DNA of 40,262 nucleotides from Bacteroidetes bacterium UBA4416 (GCA_002390745.1 DGQK01000052.1:1-40262), one strand, 5' to 3'. Counted from the stretch's first letter, positions 1 to 8,772 are shown. Notes: generated from the sequence alone by a model not told the origin. Program-made: numbers and translations.

Positions 1-310
1 TTACGCCGCCGCCGCCGCCAAACAGCTTGATGTGCTCGCAGCCTTTTTCCTTCAGCAGGTCGTACATGTATTTGAAATATTCCACGTGCCCGCCCTGGTA
101 GCTCGTTACGGCAATCGCATTGGCGTCCTCCTGGATGGCGCAGTTTACCACTTCCTGCGCGCTGCGGTCGTGGCCCAGGTGAATCACTTCGGCACCGCTC
201 GACTGGATGATCCGGCGCATGATATTGATGGCAGCATCGTGTCCGTCGAAGAGGGCTGCGGCAGTGACAATGCGGATTTTATGTTTGGATTGGTATGGGC
301 TTGTTTCCAT
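1..310 (-). CDS. icmF: Fused isobutyryl-CoA mutase (IcmF-type), N-terminal B12-binding part, partial
   Basis: Reading the minus strand from the ATG at 310 gives about 103 residues before the window edge. The sequence shows a cobalamin-binding domain: the FDGHDAAINIMRR stretch carries the Asp-x-His of the B12 base-off motif, followed by GAEVIHLGHDRS, AVTSYQGGHVEYF and the GGGGG loop. IcmF proteins begin with this domain, followed by a MeaI-like G-protein chaperone and the mutase barrel, and the wording matches the IcmF N-terminus better than the C-terminal B12 domain of methylmalonyl-CoA mutase. Known family role: AdoCbl-dependent isomerisation of isobutyryl-CoA/n-butyryl-CoA or related acyl-CoAs in the cytoplasm. 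The rest of the gene lies outside the window, so the fusion itself is inferred. The alternative is a stand-alone B12-binding mutase subunit. Confidence 0.85.
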   Translation of the reverse strand, partial: METSPYQSKHKIRIVTAAALFDGHDAAINIMRRIIQSSGAEVIHLGHDRSAQEVVNCAIQEDANAIAVTSYQGGHVEYFKYMYDLLKEKGCEHIKLFGGGGGV

Positions 311-399
311 AGGAAAGTTGTTTAAAATAGAGTTGACTAATATAGTAGTTTTTCCGCTACCTGGGGCAAAAATTAGTCGATTTTAAAGGGCTAAACGCC

Positions 400-744
400 T
401 TAGGAAGATGCTCTTTTGGTGCTCAGCACCTTGTAATAGAAAATTCCTGTAAACAGAAAGCCCAGGGCAAAAGGAACCGCTGCTGCGAGCTTGTATTTGC
501 CATCTGTGAAAAATTCGACATACATCCACATGCTGTTGGCGCAGATCCAGAATAAAATGCCCAGGTTGATATACAGATCCACCGTTTTGCGGGTTACGAA
601 CACGATCAGCAACGCGATGGTGAGTGTGGGAATGATCATCAGGATGCCCAACCAGCGTAGCTCCAGCATCCAGCAACTGTCTTTGATAAGCCAGAAGACA
701 ATGTGCAGGTTTTCGTGTTTTCTCAGGTTTTCAGAGGCTGCCAT
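400..744 (-). CDS. Small integral membrane protein, conserved in Bacteroidota, function unknown
   Basis: This is a 114-residue protein. The N-terminal 25 residues are soluble (an ENLHIVFWLIKDSCWMLE stretch), followed by about three hydrophobic segments (about residues 30-50, 58-76, 88-106) and a short basic tail ending KRASS. The motif ENLH-x4-LIKD-x-CW resembles a family of small membrane proteins seen across Bacteroidota that has no assigned function. That is a memory-based family impression, not a search result. It lies downstream of nothing obvious and upstream of icmF on the same strand with an 89-base gap. The ATG at 744 is the only in-frame ATG near the start of the conserved block. 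No catalytic motif is visible. Confidence 0.7.
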   Translation of the reverse strand: MAASENLRKHENLHIVFWLIKDSCWMLELRWLGILMIIPTLTIALLIVFVTRKTVDLYINLGILFWICANSMWMYVEFFTDGKYKLAAAVPFALGFLFTGIFYYKVLSTKRASS

Positions 745-980
745 TATGGCATTAAAAATAAGATTTTCCTGCTTATTCCGGCGATTGTTTTTTGTTTCTG
801 GTGCATCAGCTTTGTGCTTGCAGGAGTTTGGCTGTTCAGCGCCCGTTGTGAGAGGCTAAGCCAGGCGGGGGACCTGAATAAAAACAAGCCAATCAATGGC
901 TACGGTTCCGGAGCTGATGCTTTGGGCGTAATGCGATTATTTAGTATATTTGGTAGATAACCTCGCCAAATTCGTATCGC
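745..980. other. Intergenic region with promoter of the M43 gene
   Basis: This 236-base stretch lies between two divergent genes. It contains a good plus-strand promoter at 922-952. A short plus-strand open frame (703-960) with one hydrophobic segment overlaps the neighbouring gene antisense and runs through the promoter. I do not accept it as a gene. A small GCCA/TGGC hairpin lies near 890-902. I see nothing else. Confidence 0.5.
922..952 (+). promoter_or_regulatory. Bacteroidota-type promoter (-33 TTG, -7 TATATTTG)
   Basis: TTG at 922-924 and TATATTTG at 945-952 are separated by 20 bases, fitting the Bacteroidota consensus TTG-N17..23-TAnnTTTG exactly. Transcription would start near 958, leaving a leader of about 22 bases before the ATG at 981. 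This is the cleanest promoter in the window. Confidence 0.65.
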
Positions 981-3692
981 ATGAAAAAAAGTTTACCGTT
1001 CCTTTTAGTGTTTTTGATCCTAACCATACAGAAGCTTTGTGCCCAACAGGTAAAATATTGTGGAGCAGATGCCGCCATGAAGCAGCTCCTGGAAGCCCAT
1101 CCGGAGATGTTGGCATCTATCCTCGCCAATGAGCAACAGTATACCACGCAAGCGAATGCCCAGAGAGGCATTCAGAGTGTGCCTGTATATACAATACCTG
1201 TGGTATTCCACGTGTTGCACCAGAACGGATCGGAAAACATTTCCGATGCGCAGATCATTGACGGGATCAATGTGCTGAACACTGATATGCGCAAGCTCAA
1301 TGCGGATACCTCTCTCATCATTCCACGCTTTAAGCCTTTGCTCTCAGACATTAAAGTCGTCTTTGCCCTTGCGAAGCTCGATCCGCAGGGCAATTGCACC
1401 AACGGCATCGACCGCATTTATACAGCGAGAACCAACTACGGTGACGACAGCGCGAAGCTTAATCCATGGCCGCGCGATAAGTACCTGAATATCTGGACAG
1501 CCAGAGCCCTGCAACAGGGTTGGGCAGGCTATGCCTATTATCCTTCGGCGGCTACCGGCTCGTTGTCGGTGCACGATGGACTGATGGTGCTGGCAGATTA
1601 TGTCGGCTCTATCGGAACCAGCACGCCTTACAAATCGCGGACGCTTACTCACGAAGTCGGGCACTGGCTCGACCTCGGGCATCCCTGGAACAGGACCATC
1701 AATATTTCCATCAATGTAGGCCTGGCCTGCGGCGATGACCTGGTATTTGATACGCCAACCACGAAAGGCCACGTGACCTGCCCCGATCTGTACACGCCGG
1801 ATTGCATGATCGATACCTTTTCGACGGGCAGCTTTGATTTCAATGCGGTGACTGTTTCCTCCGGTACGCTGGACCCTACACCTGTTGCAGCCATTTATGA
1901 TAGCGTAGCAGTGACGCCTTTCCAGGCGGCAGGCCTTTCGGCTAATCCGGCAACAGCTGGTGCCTTTGCGTTTTCCGACTGGCCAACCGGTGCGGCGAAT
2001 GGTGAAACAAATTACAGTGCACTCACCGGTACACTCAACCCTTCCAAATATTATGAAATAACCGTGGCACCAAAATATGGTTCCTCCTCCATGAGCCTCT
2101 ATGGGCTCAGATTCGTGGTAAACCGCTCTGCCACTGGCCCGCGGACCTATGCTATCCGTTCCAGTGCCGATGGTTTTGCCGCCAACCTCACAGCCAGCAT
2201 CTCTCCGGCCAATGCCAATTTAAGTGTGCAGGCGGGTGATGTGTTCTTCTATAAGGCCGATGCCACCACTGCCGAAAACGGCACGAGGATCTCCGTATCG
2301 GGCACCTCTTTTACGAACAGGACAAGCCCGGTGACGTTCCGGATCTATGCCTGGAATGCAGAGGATAACCTCGGCTCGTTTTCTATCGACGATGTGTCTA
2401 TTCTTGGTTCTACGGGTGTGATTGAAAATATTCAGAACCACATGGAGTATTCGTATTGCACACACATGTTCACCACGGGGCAGATGAACCGTATGAGGGC
2501 TGCCGTGGAAAGCACGGTTTCGGGAAGAAGCAACTTATGGTCGGCAACGAACCATGCAGCCACAGGTGTTACAGGGCCCACTGTGACCTGCGCACCGGCT
2601 CCTGAATTTTACGCAAGCCGCACGCGCCTTTGCAAAGGTGGCACCGTGACCTTTACCAAAAGTATGATGAATGCCGCCGAAACCAGTCGCCAGTGGGTGT
2701 TCCAGGGCGGATCCCCGGCAACGTCCACGGCAGTAAATCCAACCGTTACCTATACCGCCGCAGGGATTTACTCGGTGAGCCTGAGCGCTACCAATGCCTC
2801 CGGAACCAATACCATTACCAAAACACAATACATCCGAGTAGACAACACCACCGCCGACATTGTCTATAATGGCTCTTACAGCGAAGGCTTTGAAACAGCT
2901 GCGGTTCTTAACCACGACTGGCAGTCGGTAGACATGGACAACAACGGGCATAAGTGGGAGTGGGTATCGGGTGTTGGGACAGGTGGCAGCAACGCCATGC
3001 GCATGGGCGCTTTCGGTAACAGCGGGCAGGACATGGATGAGCTCCTGAGTCCTTCCTTTGATCTCACCGGTACCCAGGACCGGTCTTTCAATTTTAAGAT
3101 CGCCGCTACAGCGATCAGCAGCACCTTGTTGAACCCGGAGGTAAAAGATGAGCTGAAGGTATTCTTCTCCACCAACTGCGGAACGTCCTGGATCCCGAGA
3201 GCAACCTATACCGGCACAACGCTGGTGAATAACCCGGTTACCACTTCGGCTTTTGTTACGAACGCTTCAACGGTATGGACTCAAAATTCCATCATGATCC
3301 CGGCTGTTTTCCTGACGAATAATTTCAGGGTGAAATTCCAGTACAAATCGAGCTACCAGGGAAACCATGTGTACCTCGACGACGTGAACATTTCTCAGAC
3401 AGTAGGAGTAGCGGAAAACAGCCTGGCCGGCAATGATTTTTCGATCTATCCGAACCCAAGCAGCGAAACAGCTACAGTGGCTTACCACCTGGCATCGGCA
3501 GCTACCGTCGGGCTGGAAGTGTTTGATGTGTTGGGCAAAATGGTGTACCAGGTGCCGGCGCTTAGCCAGCCGGAAGGGGCGTACAGCCTTTCTCTTTCGA
3601 AGCGCGAACAAAAGCTGGGCAATGGTGTTTACTTCGTGAAATTACTGGTAAACGGCAAACCACAAACCAGGAAGCTGATTATCTCCGAATAA
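981..3692 (+). CDS. Secreted M43 (pappalysin/cytophagalysin-like) zinc metalloprotease with inserted beta domain, PKD and T9SS sorting domain
   Basis: This is a 903-residue exported protease. Residues 1-21 are a signal peptide (KKSLPFLLVFLI...CAQ). The zinc site is HEVGHWLDLGH at residues 224-234, the extended HExxH...H motif of the M43 metzincins. The Met-turn region follows at about 486-500 (NHMEYSYCTHMFT). Between the two, after Cys275, sits a beta-rich stretch of roughly 200 residues that ordinary M43 catalytic domains lack. Next come a PKD-like domain (about 540-622), a MAM/cleaved-adhesin-like jelly roll (about 636-795) and a C-terminal T9SS type A sorting domain (about 820-903: FSIYPNP ... 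GVYFVKL ... RKLIIS). By family it hydrolyses extracellular proteins after export through the outer membrane. A promoter at 922-952 suggests single-gene transcription. The substrate is unknown. Confidence 0.9.
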   Translation: MKKSLPFLLVFLILTIQKLCAQQVKYCGADAAMKQLLEAHPEMLASILANEQQYTTQANAQRGIQSVPVYTIPVVFHVLHQNGSENISDAQIIDGINVLNTDMRKLNADTSLIIPRFKPLLSDIKVVFALAKLDPQGNCTNGIDRIYTARTNYGDDSAKLNPWPRDKYLNIWTARALQQGWAGYAYYPSAATGSLSVHDGLMVLADYVGSIGTSTPYKSRTLTHEVGHWLDLGHPWNRTINISINVGLACGDDLVFDTPTTKGHVTCPDLYTPDCMIDTFSTGSFDFNAVTVSSGTLDPTPVAAIYDSVAVTPFQAAGLSANPATAGAFAFSDWPTGAANGETNYSALTGTLNPSKYYEITVAPKYGSSSMSLYGLRFVVNRSATGPRTYAIRSSADGFAANLTASISPANANLSVQAGDVFFYKADATTAENGTRISVSGTSFTNRTSPVTFRIYAWNAEDNLGSFSIDDVSILGSTGVIENIQNHMEYSYCTHMFTTGQMNRMRAAVESTVSGRSNLWSATNHAATGVTGPTVTCAPAPEFYASRTRLCKGGTVTFTKSMMNAAETSRQWVFQGGSPATSTAVNPTVTYTAAGIYSVSLSATNASGTNTITKTQYIRVDNTTADIVYNGSYSEGFETAAVLNHDWQSVDMDNNGHKWEWVSGVGTGGSNAMRMGAFGNSGQDMDELLSPSFDLTGTQDRSFNFKIAATAISSTLLNPEVKDELKVFFSTNCGTSWIPRATYTGTTLVNNPVTTSAFVTNASTVWTQNSIMIPAVFLTNNFRVKFQYKSSYQGNHVYLDDVNISQTVGVAENSLAGNDFSIYPNPSSETATVAYHLASAATVGLEVFDVLGKMVYQVPALSQPEGAYSLSLSKREQKLGNGVYFVKLLVNGKPQTRKLIISE

Positions 3693-3788
3693 GAGATGCG
3701 GCCCGGGATGTGAAAAAAACAAAAAACCGGCTTTGCTCCTGAACCGTGTAGTATAAGATATGTATTTTAGCAGCCGCATTCACTTTTT
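3693..3788. other. Intergenic region upstream of bshC
   Basis: This gap between co-directional genes should hold the bshC promoter. A partial match is present (TTG near 3733 and a TATTTTAG-like box near 3764), but the spacing is too long and the boxes are imperfect, so no promoter is called. There is no convincing terminator after the protease gene. Confidence 0.3.
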
Positions 3789-5387
3789 ATGTTTACAAAG
3801 CAAACCCTTCCTTTAAGCGATACGTCGCTGTTTTCAGGTCTTTTTACGGATTATATCCAGGCTGACGAAAAGGTAAAGCCCTTTTACGGGTTTCATATTG
3901 ACCAGGCTGCCTACAGAGCGTTTTTCAGCAAGGAGCCGTTTAAAGAGCTTGATCGCGAAGTGCTGGTGCAAGCCCTCGAACGTCAGGGAAAACTGGTGGA
4001 GAACACGCATCCGGCTACCTGGAACCATATCAGCCTTCTTAAAGACAGGAATACCTACACTGTCACCACCGGTCACCAGCTTTGCCTCTTCACCGGGCCC
4101 TTGTATTTTATTTATAAGATCGTCAGCACCATCAACCTCGCCAGAACTTTAACGGAACAATTCCCGGGAAAGGCCATTGTGCCGGTGTACTGGATGGCCA
4201 GTGAAGACCACGATTTTGAAGAGATCAACCACGTGTATGTGTTTGGCAAAAAGCTAAGCTGGAACAGTACGCAGAAGGGCAGTGTAGGGGAATTCAGCAC
4301 CGAAGGAGTCAGCGATGTATTGCATGAGCTGAGCCTGATCCTGGGCGAAAGCGATCATGCGAAAGCGATTGTTGGATTGTTTGAGAAAGCCTATACGAAG
4401 CATACAAACCTCGCTGATGCCACACGCTTCCTGGTAAATGAGCTTTTTGGCGAATACGGGCTGGTCATTCTCGATGGGAATGACCCGGAATTGAAGGCCT
4501 TGTTCAAGGATGAATTTAAGAAGGATATGTTCGAACAGGCATCCTTCAAGGCCGTGAATCAAAGCATCGGCGAGTTAAAAAAGCATTACTCCATCCAGGT
4601 GAATCCGCGTGAGATCAACGTGTTCTATAAAGAAAACCAGCTCAGGGAACGGATTGAGAAAAGCGGCGAAGACTACAAGGTCGTTAATACTACAAAGGCC
4701 TTTTCGGGTAAAGAGCTGGAGGCGCTCATGGACAGAACGCCGGAGATGATGAGCCCCAACGTGGTGCTGAGGCCTTTGTACCAGCAGAAGATCCTTCCGA
4801 ATGTGGCCTATGTGGGCGGGCCGGGAGAGATCGCCTATTGGCTGGAATACAAACAGCTGTTTGAGGCCTATGGGATTACACTGCCGATCCTCATGCCACG
4901 CCATTTTGTGATGCTGATCGATAAAGGCACAGGCAATAAACTTCAGAAGCTGAACATCAGTATACCCGATGCGTTTAAGGAAGGCGAAGACCTGGTGAAG
5001 CAGTTTATCAAAACAGAATACGATAATTCCATCCTCGAAGAAGCCCGGGGCAAACTGGCTGCCGTGTATGCGTCGCTCACTGAAACCGTAGCTGCCGTTG
5101 ATAAAACACTGACAGGAACGGTAGAGGCGGAAAAACAAAAAGCCATCAATGGGATTGCTGCCATTGAGCAAAAAATGAACCGCGCGCTGAAGCAGAAATC
5201 CGAAAACGATGTGAACCAGATCTGGGCCATCAAAGGAAAATTATTTCCGAATAACATTCCGCAGGAGCGTTATGATAACTTCAGTATGTACTATTCCAAA
5301 TACGGGAAGGATTTCATCAAAGAGCTGATGAGCGTATTGGTATACGACCTGAAAACGTTTAATTACACGGTTCTCCGGGAAGAATAA
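3789..5387 (+). CDS. bshC: Bacillithiol biosynthesis cysteine-adding enzyme BshC
   Basis: The protein has 532 residues, the usual BshC length. Recognised family stretches are VTTGHQLCLFTGPLYFIYK (from about residue 91), PVYWMASEDHDFEEINH (from about 133), YVGGPGEIAYWLEYK and LPILMPRHF in the central Rossmann-like core. A long helical, Lys/Glu-rich coiled-coil arm follows (about 400-500), and the C-terminus resembles QERYDNFSMYYSKYGKDFI of other Bacteroidota copies. BshC joins cysteine to glucosaminyl-malate, the last step of bacillithiol synthesis in the cytoplasm. The partner genes bshA and bshB are not in this window. The DUF2071 gene starts 6 bases after the stop, so the two are probably co-transcribed. 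The start ATG at 3789 gives the expected N-terminus. Confidence 0.95.
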   Translation: MFTKQTLPLSDTSLFSGLFTDYIQADEKVKPFYGFHIDQAAYRAFFSKEPFKELDREVLVQALERQGKLVENTHPATWNHISLLKDRNTYTVTTGHQLCLFTGPLYFIYKIVSTINLARTLTEQFPGKAIVPVYWMASEDHDFEEINHVYVFGKKLSWNSTQKGSVGEFSTEGVSDVLHELSLILGESDHAKAIVGLFEKAYTKHTNLADATRFLVNELFGEYGLVILDGNDPELKALFKDEFKKDMFEQASFKAVNQSIGELKKHYSIQVNPREINVFYKENQLRERIEKSGEDYKVVNTTKAFSGKELEALMDRTPEMMSPNVVLRPLYQQKILPNVAYVGGPGEIAYWLEYKQLFEAYGITLPILMPRHFVMLIDKGTGNKLQKLNISIPDAFKEGEDLVKQFIKTEYDNSILEEARGKLAAVYASLTETVAAVDKTLTGTVEAEKQKAINGIAAIEQKMNRALKQKSENDVNQIWAIKGKLFPNNIPQERYDNFSMYYSKYGKDFIKELMSVLVYDLKTFNYTVLREE

Positions 5388-5393
5388 GAACTC

Positions 5394-6119
5394 ATGGTGA
5401 AGCGGGTATTTCTAAAAGCAGAATGGCGCAAGCTCCTCATGATCAACTACGAAGTAGATGTGAAGGCCATTCTTCCGTACCTGCCTGCTTATACGGAACC
5501 CGATCTTTACCAGGGAAAATGCCTGGTGAGCATCGTTGGCTTCATGTTCCTCAACACGCGCGTCAAAGGCATGAAGATTTTCAACCATATTAATTTTGAA
5601 GAGGTAAACCTGCGCTTCTACAATACTTATAAAACGCCTGAAGGAGAAGTGCACCGCGGAACTACCTTTATCAAGGAAATTGTATCAAAGCCTGCGATTA
5701 CGTTTATTGCCAATACCCTTTACAAAGAAAAATACGTAACATTACCAATGGGACATGCCATCAGGGAACATGGCGACGAGCTGGAAGTGGAATACCGCTG
5801 GCGCTACAACCGTAAGGTGAACCTCATACGCTGCAAGGCGGAAAAGAAGCTCAACCCACTGGCGCAAAACAGCCTCGAGGAATTTATCACCGAGCATTAC
5901 CGGGGCTACACCAAATTATCCCTAACCGAAACCTCGGAGTACGCCGTTGAGCATCCTCGCTGGGAAATCTATCGTGTTACCGGCTTCCAGGTGGATATTG
6001 ACTTTGAAGGACTGTACGGCGCCAACTTCGCCGCATTAAAAGATCAGAAGCCGCATTCTGTATTGTTGGCGGAAGGTTCGGACATTTTAGTGAGAGGTGG
6101 CAGGAAGATCCGCCACTAA
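5394..6119 (+). CDS. DUF2071 (YqjF-like) family protein
   Basis: The protein has 241 residues, with no signal peptide or membrane segment. The N-terminus (FLKAEWRKLLMINYEVD, then ILPYLP...GKCLVSIVGFMF) and the later NLRFYN and YRGYTKL... blocks match the acetoacetate-decarboxylase-like DUF2071/YqjF family. The family has no settled biochemical role, so only the family is assigned. It begins 6 bases after bshC and probably shares its transcript, which could hint at a link with thiol metabolism; that is inference only. It is convergent with the hydrolase at 6173. A hairpin with a T run just after the stop may end the transcript. Confidence 0.8.
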   Translation: MVKRVFLKAEWRKLLMINYEVDVKAILPYLPAYTEPDLYQGKCLVSIVGFMFLNTRVKGMKIFNHINFEEVNLRFYNTYKTPEGEVHRGTTFIKEIVSKPAITFIANTLYKEKYVTLPMGHAIREHGDELEVEYRWRYNRKVNLIRCKAEKKLNPLAQNSLEEFITEHYRGYTKLSLTETSEYAVEHPRWEIYRVTGFQVDIDFEGLYGANFAALKDQKPHSVLLAEGSDILVRGGRKIRH

Positions 6120-6136
6120 GCGCTTCCGCTTTTTTT
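6118..6136 (+). terminator. Candidate intrinsic terminator after the bshC/DUF2071 pair
   Basis: The sequence AAGCG-CTTC-CGCTT folds into a short 5-bp stem with a tetraloop and runs straight into a T tract. It overlaps the stop codon. A second GC-rich hairpin (GTGGC...GCCAC) lies just upstream inside the gene end. The stem is short, so efficiency is doubtful. Confidence 0.45.
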
Positions 6137-6172
6137 CCATAGCCATTATTCTTTAATGGACTTTCTTCATGT

Positions 6173-7420
6173 TTATTCTTTCAGCAGCTTCGCCATCCTG
6201 AATGTGTTATCTGTGAAACTAACTTTCACCAAGTAAAGTCCAGCCGGTAATTCACCGATCGGGACAGTGCCGGTGCCTGTCGTTTTGATAATCTGCCCCT
6301 GTGTATTCAAAACGTCAATTTTTGAAATGGCCTTATCCGTCGCAACATCAAAAGCGGAGTTTGCCGGATTCGGGTACATCAAAACCCTTGTGCCTTCTGC
6401 TGATTCCGCCACCGACAGCACTTCATTGCAGCGGTCCGCTCTTGGGTTTAATGAAGAGTCGCAAGGAAAAAGATAGCTGCTCTGAGCATTTGCAAAAGCC
6501 GGCGCTTCACTGTGCACCAACGCATGCATGCCGCCGGGCATCGACACCTGGTTAGCGCTTCCGTTTCCAAGGGCCACATCTTTTCCGGCCAGGCTGCCGT
6601 TAAAAACATAATCACACATGGCGTCGAGCAGCCTGTAGTACGCATAATAATCCAAAGCGTTAAAGTCGGAATTATTGGGAACAACATGATCGGCCAGGTA
6701 AGTGTATCCATTGATGGTGTCGGATCTGACACGTAAATAATCCTTTTCCGATGCAGGAATGGAGATTGTATTGAAAATATCATTGGTCATCCGATGATCG
6801 TTGGTATCATCGTTTTCATAAACAACCGACAGCAGCTTAACATTTGCCGGAAAAGATTGAAGCTCAGCCTGTGTGATGTTGTATGTATACCATTGGGCCA
6901 TCGAAAAAATGAAGCGCCCAAGCTGTCCCCATTTCAGCGTTTTAAAGCAATAATAAGAATTGGCAAACACAGCGCCCCCGCCAAACGAATGCCCGACGAA
7001 GCCAACCTTTGTGGTATCAATAATGTTGGGATAATTGCGGGCTGCCTTGGTGAATCCATTGAGCAGGTTGCTGTAGCGGTCCTGAACAGTTACCCCCGTA
7101 GTTTGATAAGGCACAAACACCACGGCATAACCTTTCCCGGCAACAAAATTCAGAAAGCCTGAAATGTTGCCTGGGTCGTTGCCTCCATAGGCATGGCTGT
7201 AAAATAAGGTGGGAACAGACGACGTGATGCCTGCCGGATAATAAATAACAATAGGGCGGGTCGGAAAATTGACATTTACGAAAGATTGCGTCGCTACGGC
7301 ATAACTTCCGTCTGCGCCATACCCGCTGACCGGTTTTGGTATCGGCCCTGTGTACGTTTGCGACGACAGGCTCAGCGAACCAAGGACTATTAAAAGGGTG
7401 GTGCAGAAAAATGATCTCAT
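6173..7420 (-). CDS. Secreted alpha/beta hydrolase with T9SS type A sorting domain
   Basis: I start the gene at the ATG ending at 7420, because it places a clean signal peptide at the N-terminus (MRSFFCTTLLIVLGSLSLSS). The frame stays open upstream to 7471, but that adds an unlikely hydrophilic 17-residue leader. The mature protein (about 395 residues) has an alpha/beta-hydrolase core: a PTLFYSHAYGG oxyanion strand, the nucleophile elbow VGHSFGGG with Ser145, and candidate acid/base residues in LADHVVPN or GMHALVHSE. The last 80 residues form a T9SS sorting domain (VLMYPNPANSAFDVAT ... LPAGLYLVKVSF ... MAKLLKE). Family resemblance is to dienelactone-hydrolase/chlorophyllase-like esterases. 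The substrate is not predictable. It is exported to the cell surface or medium. Confidence 0.85.
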   Translation of the reverse strand: MRSFFCTTLLIVLGSLSLSSQTYTGPIPKPVSGYGADGSYAVATQSFVNVNFPTRPIVIYYPAGITSSVPTLFYSHAYGGNDPGNISGFLNFVAGKGYAVVFVPYQTTGVTVQDRYSNLLNGFTKAARNYPNIIDTTKVGFVGHSFGGGAVFANSYYCFKTLKWGQLGRFIFSMAQWYTYNITQAELQSFPANVKLLSVVYENDDTNDHRMTNDIFNTISIPASEKDYLRVRSDTINGYTYLADHVVPNNSDFNALDYYAYYRLLDAMCDYVFNGSLAGKDVALGNGSANQVSMPGGMHALVHSEAPAFANAQSSYLFPCDSSLNPRADRCNEVLSVAESAEGTRVLMYPNPANSAFDVATDKAISKIDVLNTQGQIIKTTGTGTVPIGELPAGLYLVKVSFTDNTFRMAKLLKE

Positions 7421-7639
7421 GCGGTTTTGTTTTTTGTGAGAATTAGACTGCTGATGCGTGAACAGGTTCAATGGCAGGTATGATTTTTTTTAGTTGGATG
7501 GTGCCGTAGGAATGCTTTCCCTGATTGGTTTTTCGCAGGGCTTGCCTGGCGGATGATAACAGGCGATAAACTCAAACCGGCAACAACAGTACCGGCTATT
7601 CCGGAGAATGATATAAACAGAAGGTTCCTGAAATAGGGC
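7421..7639. other. Intergenic region upstream of the secreted hydrolase
   Basis: This 219-base gap lies between two minus-strand genes. It should contain the hydrolase promoter, but no TTG/TAnnTTTG pair matches well. One minus frame stays open across most of the gap and encodes a hydrophobic stretch, yet it has no ATG and I do not call it a gene. Confidence 0.3.
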
Positions 7640-7909
7640 TTACTCCTCTGTAGATTCCGCGGCCGGAGTGGATTTGCTCCTTAGGGTTTTCCAGAGAGAA
7701 GCAATTTGCTTGCGGAAAATAAAGGCGAGTAACAGGTAAGGTACGGCCATCAGGTAGAGAATGCCTTTGTTGATGCCGCGGGCTACCGAATTTTCCTGAT
7801 CCATGCTGCTTTGTACGGCTGCTTTGCACATGGAGCATTGGGCTTCGCCAAGGCTTGGCACGAGGATTAACAGGGCGATAACAAGTAAGATGAAGCCGTA
7901 TTTTTTCAT
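7640..7909 (-). CDS. Small CxxC membrane protein, conserved in Bacteroidota, unknown function
   Basis: The chosen ATG at 7909 gives an 89-residue protein with an N-terminal signal or anchor (KKYGFILLVIALLILVPSLGEA) immediately followed by QCSMCKAAVQSS. A second hydrophobic segment (GILYLMAVPYLLLAFIFRKQI) and a polar tail come next. The open frame extends to 8017, but the extra residues are basic and overlap pgeF, so the internal start is preferred. The CSMCK motif directly after the first hydrophobic segment would face the periplasm. It could bind metal or act in redox, but no function is established. This layout (anchor, CxMC, glycine/Leu helix) recurs in small Bacteroidota proteins. It lies downstream of pgeF on the same strand (83-base gap), possibly in one transcript. 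Confidence 0.75.
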   Translation of the reverse strand: MKKYGFILLVIALLILVPSLGEAQCSMCKAAVQSSMDQENSVARGINKGILYLMAVPYLLLAFIFRKQIASLWKTLRSKSTPAAESTEE

Positions 7910-7992
7910 GATGTTTCCTGCAGATGGCGCAGAGAAACGCAGAAAAGACTCTGCGGTGATTGGGCGTGATCTGCGAGGACAAATGTAGTAAA

Positions 7993-8700
7993 TTATTTCA
8001 ACATGATCACTGCCCACATGCGGCCCGTTTGTCCCCCGTCGCGGCGGTAAGAAAAGAAGTCGGCTTCGGTGGTGCAGCGTTTCATGCTCCAGATGTTTTC
8101 TTCCGGGATCCCTGCTTCACGTGCTGCAAAGTGGTTGGCCGCGAGGAGATCGAGCTGACGCCCGTCCCAGCAGGACGGTGGAAAACCGGCTTCCCGGAAC
8201 TGAGCGATGATCTCTTCGCTTACTTCATAATGTTCCCGGCAAATCCCCTGGCCGATAGCGACCCGGATCCGGGAGGTTTCTGCACCCAGCTTCTGCATGT
8301 CGTTGATGGTATGTTTCACGATCCTGCCCAGTGAGCCTTTCCAGCCGCAATGGGCAGCGCCAATGACCCCGTTTTTTTCGTCGTGGAACAGCACAGGGTA
8401 GCAATCGGCGGCGCCAACGGCTAGAGCTAACTGCTTTTCATTGGTCACCAGGGCATCACCGGTTTGCTTTCCCGGTTGAGCCCGGCATACGGTAATGCCA
8501 TGAACCTGGTCGAGGTAAGAAACCCTGTCCACATCTATATTCAGTTCGCTCAACGCCAGCAGGCGGTTTTGAGCAATGTTACCAGGGCTATCTTCCTTGC
8601 CACCAAGGTTGAGGCTGGCAAAAGGCTTTGGCGAAACCCCGCCATGGCGGGTGGAAAAGCCATGAACGGCGGTAATATCAGGAGCAAAAAGCCAGCGCAT
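7993..8700 (-). CDS. pgeF: Peptidoglycan editing factor PgeF / multicopper polyphenol oxidase-like (YfiH, DUF152)
   Basis: The start at 8700 gives 235 residues beginning MRWLFAPDITAVHGFSTRHGG, which matches the family N-terminus. The frame is open to 8793 but that leader has no family counterpart. Signature blocks are GFSTRHGGVS, YLDQVHG, DALVT...LAVGAADCYPVLF and IGAAHCGWKGSL. The conserved His/Cys/His set of the metal site lies in VHG, ADC and AAHCGW. Known role: a purine nucleoside phosphorylase/laccase-fold protein that removes mis-incorporated amino acids such as L-Ser from UDP-MurNAc precursors, and is also reported to act on nucleosides. It is cytoplasmic. It diverges from the helicase gene across a 72-base gap, with the CxxC gene downstream. 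Confidence 0.92.
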   Translation of the reverse strand: MRWLFAPDITAVHGFSTRHGGVSPKPFASLNLGGKEDSPGNIAQNRLLALSELNIDVDRVSYLDQVHGITVCRAQPGKQTGDALVTNEKQLALAVGAADCYPVLFHDEKNGVIGAAHCGWKGSLGRIVKHTINDMQKLGAETSRIRVAIGQGICREHYEVSEEIIAQFREAGFPPSCWDGRQLDLLAANHFAAREAGIPEENIWSMKRCTTEADFFSYRRDGGQTGRMWAVIMLK

Positions 8701-8772
8701 TTTATTGTAGTGATTCAGCCATAAAAATAGTAAATTAGCCACTTTAAATACATCATTAAAAACGATATTCTT

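Noticed and set aside
703..960. Small plus-strand open frame with one hydrophobic segment
   Set aside because: It begins antisense inside the 400-744 gene and runs through the clear promoter at 922-952. It shows no recognisable family pattern.
7468..7650. Minus-strand frame encoding a hydrophobic stretch upstream of the hydrolase
   Set aside because: It has no ATG and no plausible start, and the sequence gives no family resemblance.
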